This document shows positions 13,743-21,997 of a stretch of DNA of 23,963 bases, in pieces (the stretch's first letter is position 1; each line of letters opens with the position of its first letter). The notes under the pieces were generated by a model. It ran no database searches, was not told the origin of the DNA, and saw nothing but the letters and a program-made list of their open reading frames with translations. The stretch covers positions 1 to 23,963 of the forward strand of contig JADKJI010000048.1 in the NCBI GenBank assembly GCA_016721085.1, written 5' to 3'. Source of the DNA: Chitinophagaceae bacterium (GTDB lineage Bacteria; Bacteroidota; Bacteroidia; Chitinophagales; Chitinophagaceae). A program made the position numbers and the translations under genes.

Positions 13743-15969
13743 ATGGAACAAAACCAAACAACAGCTGCACACGATAACGGTGCCGCAAAATGCCCTTTTC
13801 ATGGTGGGGCTTTCAAACAACCCGCAGGTAGTGGAACAAGGAATCGCGACTGGTGGCCGAATCAGTTGAAGTTGAACATCCTTCGTCAGAATTCTAATCT
13901 TTCAAACCCGATGGGTGAATCTTTCGACTATGCGAAAGAGTTCAAGAGCCTTGATCTGGCTGCAGTAAAAAAAGACATCTTTGAATTGATGACTACTTCT
14001 CAAGACTGGTGGCCAGCAGATTATGGCCATTATGGTCCTTTCTTTATAAGAATGGCTTGGCATAGTGCCGGTACTTATCGTATTCATGATGGCCGCGGTG
14101 GCGGTGGAGCGGGTACTCAACGCTTTGCGCCCTTAAATAGCTGGCCTGATAATGCGAATCTTGATAAAGCCCGCTTATTGCTATGGCCTATTAAGCAGAA
14201 ATATGGTAAGAAGCTTTCCTGGGCCGATTTGATGATATTGGCAGGTAACTGTGCCCTTGAATCCATGGGTTTCAAAACCTTTGGTTTCGGTGGTGGTCGT
14301 GAAGATGTTTGGGAACCAGAAGAAGATGTATACTGGGGCTCAGAAAAAGAATGGCTGGGCGATAATCGGTATACAGGTGACCGTGAACTAGAGAATCCTT
14401 TAGCTGCGGTTCAAATGGGTCTGATATATGTAAACCCAGAAGGACCTAACGGCAAACCGGATCCAATTGCTGCTGCCATAGATATCCGTGAGACTTTTGG
14501 ACGCATGGCGATGAATGATGAAGAAACAGTAGCGTTAATAGCTGGCGGACATAGCTTTGGTAAAACACATGGAGCGGCTGATCCTGGGAAATATGTAAGC
14601 AAAGAACCAGCGGCTGCCGGTATCGAAGAACAAGGTCTTGGTTGGAAAAATACATTTGGAACTGGCAGTGGCGGTGATACCATTACCAGTGGTTTGGAAG
14701 GCGCATGGACTACCACTCCAACAAAATGGAGCAATAACTTTTTCGAAAACCTTTTTGGTTTCGAATGGGAATTAACAAAGAGTCCAGCTGGTGCACAACA
14801 GTGGAAACCAAAAAATAATGCAGGTGCAGGTACAGTTCCTGATGCACATGATGCTTCAAAACATCATGCTCCATTTATGCTTACTACTGACTTGGCATTG
14901 AGAATGGATCCTGTTTATGAAAAATTTCAAGGCACTTTTTGAAAATCCTGATCAATTTGCAGATGCGTTTGCACGTGCCTGGTATAAATTGACTCATCGT
15001 GATATGGGACCTATCGTCCGTTATCTCGGACCTGAAGTTCCAAAAGAAGCTTTGATCTGGCAAGATCCTGTTCCAGCGGTTACTCATAAATTGATTGACG
15101 ATGCTGATATGGCTGCATTGAAAGCAAAAGTATTGGCTTCTGGTCTTACAGTATCTGAACTGGTTTCTACAGCATGGGCTTCTGCGTCAACTTTCCGTGG
15201 TTCTGATAAACGCGGTGGCGCTAATGGTGCTCGCGTTCGACTGGCTCCACAGAAAGACTGGAAAGTGAATAACCCTGCACAGCTCGCTAAAGTATTAGGA
15301 GTTCTTGAAGGCATCCAACAGGAATTCAATAATAGTGCTGCTGGTGGTATGAAGGTTTCATTGGCAGATTTGATTGTATTAGCTGGTAATGCGGGTGTTG
15401 AACAAGCTGCAAAAAATGCCGGACAGGATATTAAAGTTCCATTCATAGCAGGACGTGCAGATGCAACACAGGAACAAACAGATGTTGAGTCATTCGCAGT
15501 ACTTGAACCTAAAGCTGATGGTTTCAGGAACTATGTGAAGTCGAAATACCCAGTATCTGCAGAAGAGATGCTGATTGATAAAGCACAGCTATTAACATTG
15601 AGCGCTCCTGAATTAACAGTTCTTCTTGCTGGTATGCGCGTATTGAATACGAATTTTGATCAATCGAATCATGGTGTATTCACTAGCCGTCCTGGCGCAC
15701 TTACAAACGATTTCCTTGTAAACCTCCTCGATTTCGGAACTATGTGGTTTGCCACTTCTGATGCGCAGGATGTTTTTGAGGGTCGTGATCGTAAGACAGG
15801 AAAAGTAAAATGGACAGCAACAAGAGCCGATCTCATTTTCGGATCTAATTCTGAGTTGAGAGCACTGGCTGAAGTATATGCTTGTTCAGATTCACAGGAG
15901 AAATTTGTAAATGACTTTGTTGCAGTATGGACTAAGGTTATGAACCTTGACCGCTTCGACCTGGTTTGA
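13743..15969 (+). pseudogene. katG: Catalase-peroxidase KatG, one net frame disruption
   Basis: Starts at ATG 13743 (MEQNQTTAAHDNGAAKCPF). R103-W106-H107 in RMAWHSAG, Y229 in MGLIYVNPEGP, M255 in GRMAMND and proximal H270 in GGHSFGKTHG give the active site and the Trp-Tyr-Met adduct of KatG. The frame breaks between 14920 and 14940, at adjacent A, T and T homopolymers (DPVYEKF then stop), and the other frame takes over at FENPDQFADAFARAWYKL through the C-terminal domain to 15969. One extra base or two missing bases explain it, giving a normal length of about 741 residues. KatG removes hydrogen peroxide. Both halves are fully conserved, so an assembly error or very recent mutation is likely. 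An OxyR-like site lies upstream and a hairpin terminator follows. Confidence 0.93.
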
Positions 15970-15998
15970 TTTTATAAAAGTATTTATTAGTAGTGATA

Positions 15999-16025
15999 GG
16001 TGGTCTGGAAACGGGCCACCTTTTT
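15999..16025 (+). terminator. Rho-independent-type terminator after katG
   Basis: Stem GGTGGTC / GGCCACC (15999-16005 with 16014-16020, one G-T pair), 8-base loop, then five T. It lies 30 bases past the katG stop. Confidence 0.75.
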
Positions 16026-16090
16026 CGTTAAAGCTGAATTAAGGAAGAGATGAAGAAAATTCGATAACTTGATGTTCTAATATTATTGCC

Positions 16091-17050
16091 ATGAAACGTC
16101 GTCAATTCCTCCAAAACACTGCACTGTTACAAGTAGCTGCCTTAGCAAATACTAGTGAACTATTTGCCAGAGCACCATTAGTTAATAAGGTTGGCCTTGG
16201 ATTGTTTTCTATACCAAAAATGTTGGATGAGGATTTTGAAGGCGCATTTGCCATGCTTGGTAAAATGGGCTATAAGGAAGTGGAGAGTTTCGGTCCCTAT
16301 GAGTTTAGTACTGAAAAGGCCAAGTCAGGTTGGGCTGCTGTTACTCCTCAACTGGGATTTAAAGGAAGTGGCTTCTTCAATAAAACAGCTGAACAGTTTT
16401 TGAATGCAGCGAGTTCGAATGGTATCAGCATACCATCCATGCATACCGATCAGGATACATTGCAAACAAAGATGGGTGAATTAGCAGAAGCTGCTCATAA
16501 GATAGGCGCTAAGTATGTAGTGCTTCCTTCTGTTCCTGACGCAGAAAGAAAGACATTGGATGATTATAAGCGAGTAGCAGAAAAATTCAATGCCATTGGT
16601 GCGGCAGCAAAGAAAGAAGGAATTAAATATGCTTACCATAATCACGGATATGGTTTATATAAGTTAGATGATGGCTCCATGCCATTGGATATCATTTTCA
16701 ATCAAACCGATCCTGGATTGGTTTATTTTGAAATGGATGTTTATTGGACAGTCGCTGGTGGTGCCGATCCTGTTGAATTATTCAAGAAACATAAAGGTCG
16801 TTATAAGATGATGCACGTAAAGGATATGAAGGAACAAAAAAGATTCTCTGGAGATGGAGGTAATGCTACTCAATGGATCGCCCTTTTCCCATATATGACA
16901 TCATGTGGCGAGGGAGTATTGGACCTTCCTAAGATACTTACTGCTGCCAAGCAGAATGGAGTTGATCATTTCTTTGTTGAACAGGATATGGTGGCTTCTC
17001 CGGAAATAGCGTTAAAGAAAAGTGTTGATTATATAAAAGGATTGAAATAG
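16091..17050 (+). CDS. Exported sugar phosphate isomerase/epimerase-like TIM barrel
   Basis: A 319-residue protein. The N-terminus MKRRQFLQNTALLQVAALA has a twin-arginine-like RRQFLQ and a hydrophobic stretch, so export by Tat or Sec is likely. The body is a xylose-isomerase-like (AP endonuclease 2) barrel. Metal-site residues are visible as YHNHGY (H183, H185), FEMDVYW (E214, D216), MMHVKDM (H242) and FVEQD (E297). Secreted members of this family in Bacteroidota are common near polysaccharide-degradation genes and may act on oxidised or keto sugars; that role is inference. The gene lies alone on the plus strand, converging with the MazG gene across an inverted repeat pair. Confidence 0.85.
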   Translation: MKRRQFLQNTALLQVAALANTSELFARAPLVNKVGLGLFSIPKMLDEDFEGAFAMLGKMGYKEVESFGPYEFSTEKAKSGWAAVTPQLGFKGSGFFNKTAEQFLNAASSNGISIPSMHTDQDTLQTKMGELAEAAHKIGAKYVVLPSVPDAERKTLDDYKRVAEKFNAIGAAAKKEGIKYAYHNHGYGLYKLDDGSMPLDIIFNQTDPGLVYFEMDVYWTVAGGADPVELFKKHKGRYKMMHVKDMKEQKRFSGDGGNATQWIALFPYMTSCGEGVLDLPKILTAAKQNGVDHFFVEQDMVASPEIALKKSVDYIKGLK

Positions 17051-17108
17051 GTTATTACAATCTGTAATTTGATGTGTGCTTTAATCACATAAACTAAGGA
17101 ATTGTATT

Positions 17109-17196
17109 CCTCTGTATTCTCTGCGCCTCAGCGTGAGATGGCTGTTTTGTATTTTATAAAGGTTTCACGCAGAGGCGCTGAGTTCGCAGAGAAAGT
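17109..17196. repeat. Inverted pair of CTCTGCG-type dispersed repeats
   Basis: Left copy near 17117-17140 (TTCTCTGCGCCTCAGCGTG) and right copy near 17163-17196, which on the minus strand reads TTTCTCTGCG...CTCTGCGTGAAA. They are head-to-head and about 25 bases apart, and the left one is shorter by several bases. They can pair into a hairpin between convergent genes. A third, related unit lies at 21041-21062. Confidence 0.65.
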
Positions 17197-17234
17197 ATTT
17201 CCTTTTTTTCTCTTCTGATCTCTTTGCAAGAATC

Positions 17235-17501
17235 TTATTTAGCCGGCATTTTACGAGGATTGGTAAGATAAGCGGCAATCGCTTCCTCCATATCTATTTC
17301 CATAAGGTTGGCAAGTGTCATTAACCACATCAATACATCAGCAAACTCTTCTTTAGCATTTTCCTTATCGGCTCTTGCAATGGCAGATGAGAGTTCGCCT
17401 ACTTCCTCATGAAACCATAAAGCAGTATGATGAATGCCTCTCGCACTATCGGTTTTGAAATAGCGATCGTGCACTAATTTTTGTAAACTGGCTAATTCCA
17501 T
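17235..17501 (-). CDS. MazG-like nucleotide pyrophosphohydrolase
   Basis: An 88-residue protein. The metal site is visible as HEEVGELSSAI (E32, E33, E36) and EEFADVLMWL (E52, D55), the EExxE...ExxD pattern of single-domain all-alpha NTP pyrophosphatases. The length is normal for the short MazG-like/RS21-C6 type, which hydrolyse non-canonical or excess nucleoside triphosphates to monophosphates. It starts 14 bases after the true end of the RNA methyltransferase gene on the same strand, so they likely form one transcript. The exact nucleotide preference cannot be told. Confidence 0.88.
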   Translation of the reverse strand: MELASLQKLVHDRYFKTDSARGIHHTALWFHEEVGELSSAIARADKENAKEEFADVLMWLMTLANLMEIDMEEAIAAYLTNPRKMPAK

Positions 17502-17515
17502 ATTGATGAATGCTT

Positions 17516-18684
17516 TTATTTTGGAGTAGTTCTGGTTCCACTGTATAATTCATATTCGAACAATCGACAATCAATAGTGCTTGTATAGAATTCAATTCGC
17601 TTTTTAGCTTTCAGACCTATCTTTTTGCCAATTCCAGATTACCGGTAAATACATAACCAGTATAACCACCACATTGTTTTTTCATGAAGTCACCGATACG
17701 GCTATAGGTTTCTTCCAATTCCCTTACATCACCTAGTCTTTCTCCGTACTCTGGATTTACATAGAATACTCCTGGAACGTCGGGTGGAATTTTTGTATCA
17801 GCAAAATCGCACACGCCAAAATCAATCAGGTTAGCTACCCCAGCAGCAACAGCATTCTTTCTTGAATTCTCGATTGCTCTTGAACTAAAGTCAGTTGCTA
17901 TTATATGAAGTCCAGGCACATCCTTAATCTGATCTTCCAACAATGCATCTTCTTTGAAGTAAACGGCTTCATCATATCCTTGAAGATGCATAAATGAATA
18001 ATTAGTTCGAAACAGACCTGGTCTTCTATTGGTTGCTATCATGGCAGCTTCAATAGCAATGGTGCCGGAACCACACATGGGGTTTACAAATGGAGATTTG
18101 CGATCCCAATTTGTGGCGTAAATAGTTGCCGATGCTAACGCTTCAAGCATCGGTGCCTGCCCCGGTATTTTTCGATATCCATGTCTTCCTAATGATTCTC
18201 CAGAAGTATCAATGAATATCTCAGCATTTTCATTTTTCCAGAAAAGATTTATAACAGCTCCTGTAAGTTCGGAGCCGGTTGATGGTCTGGCACCCCTTTT
18301 ATCTCGTAATCGGTCAACAATAGCATCTTTTACCCTGAGATTGGCAAACATACTGTTGTTAATGGTGGGATTATTTACATTACTGGTAATAGAGAAATAG
18401 CCTCTTTCAGGTATTATATCCTCCCATGGGAATGCAAGCAGATTCTTATAGATATCATCTGCATTGATAGCCTCAAACTGCTTCAGTTTATATAAAACCT
18501 GGCTGGCACATCGCAGGTTAAGGTTTAGCTTGATGCAGTCATTGATACTGCCTGCTAAGCGAACACCGGTGATGAATGTTTCTTCGGTCTGGAAACCCAG
18601 TTCTTTGATTTCTAATTCAAGGAATGGGGCCAAACGCTTTGGACAGGTAACAACAATCTCACCTCTGGTAGTAAATAAATTCAT
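17516..18684 (-). pseudogene. THUMP-domain RNA guanine N2-methyltransferase (RlmL/Trm14-like), frameshift near C-terminus
   Basis: Reads from ATG 18684. The N-terminal THUMP-type region covers about residues 1-165. An FVNPMCGSGTIAIEAA SAM-binding motif follows (about 199-214), with IIATDFSSRAIENSRKN and the active-site NPEYGERL (310-317). The frame stops after NLELAKR at 17617, but adding one A to the five-base run at 17632-17636 restores IGLKAKKRIEFYTSTIDCRLFEYELY and a stop at 17516, the usual end of this family. These enzymes methylate guanine in rRNA or tRNA. Only the last 30 or so residues are affected; sequencing error or recent mutation is likely. MazG follows at once. Confidence 0.88.
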
Positions 18685-18787
18685 ATTAAGGGTAAAGGTA
18701 GAATTTCTGCTGCAGTCGGTACTAAATTCTGTAAGTTGAAATTTATTTGTAGTGAATGTTTTAAGAGGTAATATCGTCTAATAAGAA

Positions 18788-21065
18788 ATGGGTAATAATC
18801 GTAGTATGTTTCAGATTTCAGTTGGGGCAAGATGTATGCCCCTATTTGTACTCATTGGAGTTTTAGTAAGCTCAACTCTTTTCGCTCAAAAATCAGTGCA
18901 TTTGGCTGGAAAAGTGTACGATAAAACAGGTCCTCTGGAATATGTAACTATTACTTTATCTAAATGGTCGGATACAAGCAAAGTCCAACAGATGGCCACT
19001 TCTGATTCTTTAGGTTCTTTTACTTTTGAAAAGATTGTATCTGGCGAATATCAGGTTAAATATAGCCTTATCGGATATCTATCTTTTCCCAAAAAATAAA
19101 TGTATCTGATATTGCCTTACAGCAAGATATTCCTGAAATTATACTAAAAAAAGACGGCAGTTCGCTTCAGGCAGTAACGGTTACTGGTCAGAAAAAATTG
19201 ATCCAAAAACACCACAAGGTTTTATTGTGAATGCTGCTGCCACAATCACAACCGATGGCGAAACGGCTACCGACATTCTAAAAAACACCCCAACAATTTC
19301 TGTTGATGCTGAAGGGGCCATTACTCTAAGAGGTAAAACACCTTTGATTTTAATAAATGGACGGAATTCTACAATCAGCAATCCGGATCAGATACCAGCA
19401 AGCAGTATTGAGAGTATTGAAATCATCAATAACCCAACGGCGAAATAGGGTGCCAATGCAGAGAGCGGTATAGTCAATATTATTTTAAAGAAGAATAAGC
19501 AAAATGGTACAAATGGCGCAATTGCCTTGGGAACCGGGCTAGGAAGCAGAGGAAGGATAAACAGTTCATTATTGATTAACCATAAAACCAAACAATGGAA
19601 TTTTGGTTTAGGCTATGACAATCGCTTTGCAGTAGCACCCGCAAAATTGATGCAAGCAGAACAAATTTCAATTTGCCCGATAACTATTTATTGAATCAGG
19701 ATAGAAATGATGAACGTGTTGAAAACTCAAAACCTTAAACTTAATATTGATTTTTTCTCCAAATAATAAGAATAGTTTTTCATTTTGAAGCTCTTGGTGG
19801 CTCCAGGGCAGGACAATGATGAAAACCTGAATAGTATATTATACAAAAAGATAATTCGTTTGTTTCAAATGCCAACAGGCATTCAATTGAGATAGAAAAA
19901 ACGAAAGTCGGGGAATTTGCATTTGATTATAACAGAAAGTTTAATGATGAGCGAAAATCAATGTCTGTCAGTATAACAACTTCTATTGAAAATGAAAGAC
20001 AGAATACGGATATCACTTCCCAATCGCTAGATAAAAACAATATCTCTATTGGTAATCCCTATTTGCAGAGAACCCATAATTATGAGAAGGGAACAATCTC
20101 AAATGCCAAATGGGATTATAGCTTCCCTGTATCACCCAAGGGACATATAGAAACAGGGTATAAAGGAATTTACAGGCATATTAATGCCGATTACGAATCA
20201 TCAGATCTGATAAATTCCGTTTATATTGTAAATACCGCAGCGAGCAATATTTTCATTTTTAAGGAACAGGTTCATGGGTTGTATGCCTTATACAATACTA
20301 GTTTCAATTCAAAAGGAAATCGGGATTGGAAACTGGATATTGGAGTAAGGGGAGAGCAAGTGGTGAATGATGGGAATACGAAAACCAATAGTACTTCCTT
20401 CTCGAATAGCTATTTCAAATTTTTCCCTACAGCAAGTCTTGCTTATTATGTTAAACCAGAAGAGTTTTGGAAGTTCAGCTATGGAAAGCGAATCAACCGA
20501 CCTGGACTCGGGCAGCTGAATCCATTTATAGATATAACAGATTCGCTAAATCCTCATGGAGGAAACCCAAACTTGAAACCAGAAATCATTCATGCTTTTG
20601 AATTCGGGTATGATAAGGAATGGACTAATTTCACTTTTTCAAGTAACCTGTTCTATCGCTATTCAATTAATACAATACGTCAGTACGAATTGCAACCCAA
20701 TGGAGCTAGCCAAGTATTCCTCTAAATATTGGTAGCGCTACTTTTTTGGACTTGAATCCATAATTACAGCAAAGCCAGTATTGTTTTATGATTTCAATGC
20801 AAGTGTTAGCACTTTATCAACAAAAGTTGAATGGAGTAATATTTCTTCCGATGCCGTACAGAATTCATTTGCCTGGAATGGTAAGCTCATCAATAATTTT
20901 GCTTTATGGCAAGGGGGCAGGGTTCAATTGCTAGGTAGTTATATTTCTGAACAACCGACTCCTCAAGGAAAACGCATAGCTCAATATTTTGTTGATTTTG
21001 GGTTCCAGCAGAAATTGGGAAAGGGGTCGAAGGGAAAAATCCGCGTCTCTGCGTCTCCGCGGTAA
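18788..21065 (+). pseudogene. TonB-type outer-membrane beta-barrel protein, multiply broken and 3'-truncated
   Basis: A signal-bearing start (MPLFVLIGVLVSSTLFAQ) and a carboxypeptidase-regulatory-like domain (VHLAGKVYDKTGPLEYVTI...GEYQVKYSLIGY) are followed by a plug (TATDILKNTPTISVDAEG, IESIEIINNPTAK) and barrel strands to 21065. Lesions I can locate: a missing T at 19084-19087, a shift near 19196-19212, an in-frame TAG at 19446-19448, shifts near 19643, 19735 and 19780-19900, and one or more at 20715-20755. A long intact piece spans 19961-20725. The last strands are absent: the frame ends KGKIRVSASPR inside a CTCTGCG-type repeat. It matches OMP_b-brl_3-type receptors, which have a plug but whose ligand is unknown. 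No working protein can come from this sequence as given. Confidence 0.85.
21041..21062. repeat. CTCTGCG-type dispersed repeat at the end of the barrel pseudogene
   Basis: CCGCG...CGCGG ends enclose TCTCTGCGTCTC, the same composition as the pair at 17109-17196. It supplies the last codons of the broken barrel frame and may mark a deletion junction. Confidence 0.6.
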
Positions 21066-21125
21066 AACTTCCCCAAAATCCAGACGCTAAACGTATAACC
21101 TAAAACTTATTACGTACAACTCTCC

Positions 21126-21881
21126 TCAGAACTCATTATTAAACCCCTCCTTCAACACCTTAAAATACTCCTGTTTATTGAAGCTGTAAAGAAAAGGTGC
21201 TTTATGCGCACCACCGGTGTATAGTTTTTCTTTCTTATCAAGAATTCCTGATGCCAGCATCTTGCGAGTGAAATTGGAGCGATCGAGTTTACGACCTAAG
21301 ATTGTTTCGTAGATGGATTGAAGGTTTTTCATCGTGAACTCCCTTGGCAAAAGATTATAGCCAATAGGTTGATAGTTCAGATGATGACGCATATCTACTA
21401 ATGCCCGATCAATAATTTCATGATGATCAAATATCAGAGGAGGTAACTTATCTATATCCTTCCAGGCGCAGGAAGTAGAATGTTTATCGGGAACAGGTAT
21501 TACTTTCTCGAATTCTACCAATGCATAATACCCGATAGTGATAAAGCGATTGAAAAACCAATGCGTCTTGGCAACATCTATTTGGAGGGATTTTATGGCG
21601 CCTTTTATCAGGCTTTCTTTGGAACGACTAGGATCGCCAAAAACATGGAACTGCTGGAGAAACACTTTTTTCAGGCCTGTACGGTCCAGAAGCACTCTTG
21701 ATGCAGCTGTATCTAAGGATTCGTCTTTCTGGATATAACCTCCAGGCAACATCCAATGGCTTCCATTCTTGCTTTCAAGGAGCAACACTTTCAATTGGTT
21801 ATCGTGGAAACCAAATATCACATTGTCGACAGATACTCCTGGCAGGTAGTTTTCACCCCCCATTTCCTCTAGCGGATTCAC
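21126..21881 (-). CDS. NrtR/AraR-like Nudix-domain transcriptional regulator
   Basis: A 251-residue protein from GTG 21881; ATG 21863 (MGGENYLPG) would give 245. The N-terminal Nudix fold (VDNVIFGFHDNQLKVLLLESK) has the box GGYIQKDESLDTAASRVLLDRTG where the catalytic REUxEE glutamates are replaced (R-V-L-L-D-R). It should therefore bind rather than cleave its ligand. The C-terminal part (NLLPREFTMKNLQSIYETILGRKLDRSNFTRKMLASGIL) is the winged-helix DNA-binding domain of the NrtR/AraR family, whose Bacteroidota members govern sugar use. It is divergent from the GH3 gene across a 23-bp palindrome and likely represses it. The ligand, perhaps a sugar or a sugar nucleotide, is inference. Confidence 0.88.
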   Translation of the reverse strand: MNPLEEMGGENYLPGVSVDNVIFGFHDNQLKVLLLESKNGSHWMLPGGYIQKDESLDTAASRVLLDRTGLKKVFLQQFHVFGDPSRSKESLIKGAIKSLQIDVAKTHWFFNRFITIGYYALVEFEKVIPVPDKHSTSCAWKDIDKLPPLIFDHHEIIDRALVDMRHHLNYQPIGYNLLPREFTMKNLQSIYETILGRKLDRSNFTRKMLASGILDKKEKLYTGGAHKAPFLYSFNKQEYFKVLKEGFNNEF

Positions 21882-21945
21882 TTCTCCGGTTTTTTACCCA
21901 TTCCCAAAGCAAGTATTTTTTGCGAAGTAAACCAAAAATGTGTAC

Positions 21946-21968
21946 TATTGTGTCAAATTGACCCAATA
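21946..21968. promoter_or_regulatory. Probable operator of the Nudix-type regulator
   Basis: A near-perfect palindrome with odd centre at 21957; its core is TTGTGTCAAATTGACCCAA and the outer TA pairs also match, so 10 of 11 pairs hold. It lies 30 bases before the GH3 start and about 80 before the regulator start, where it could block both promoters. Confidence 0.7.
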
Positions 21969-21997
21969 ATAATTATCACCACTTATATCAGATGATC

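Noticed and set aside
14411..14734. Long minus-strand frame opposite katG
   Set aside because: It is a shadow of katG; the plus strand carries the catalytic motifs here.
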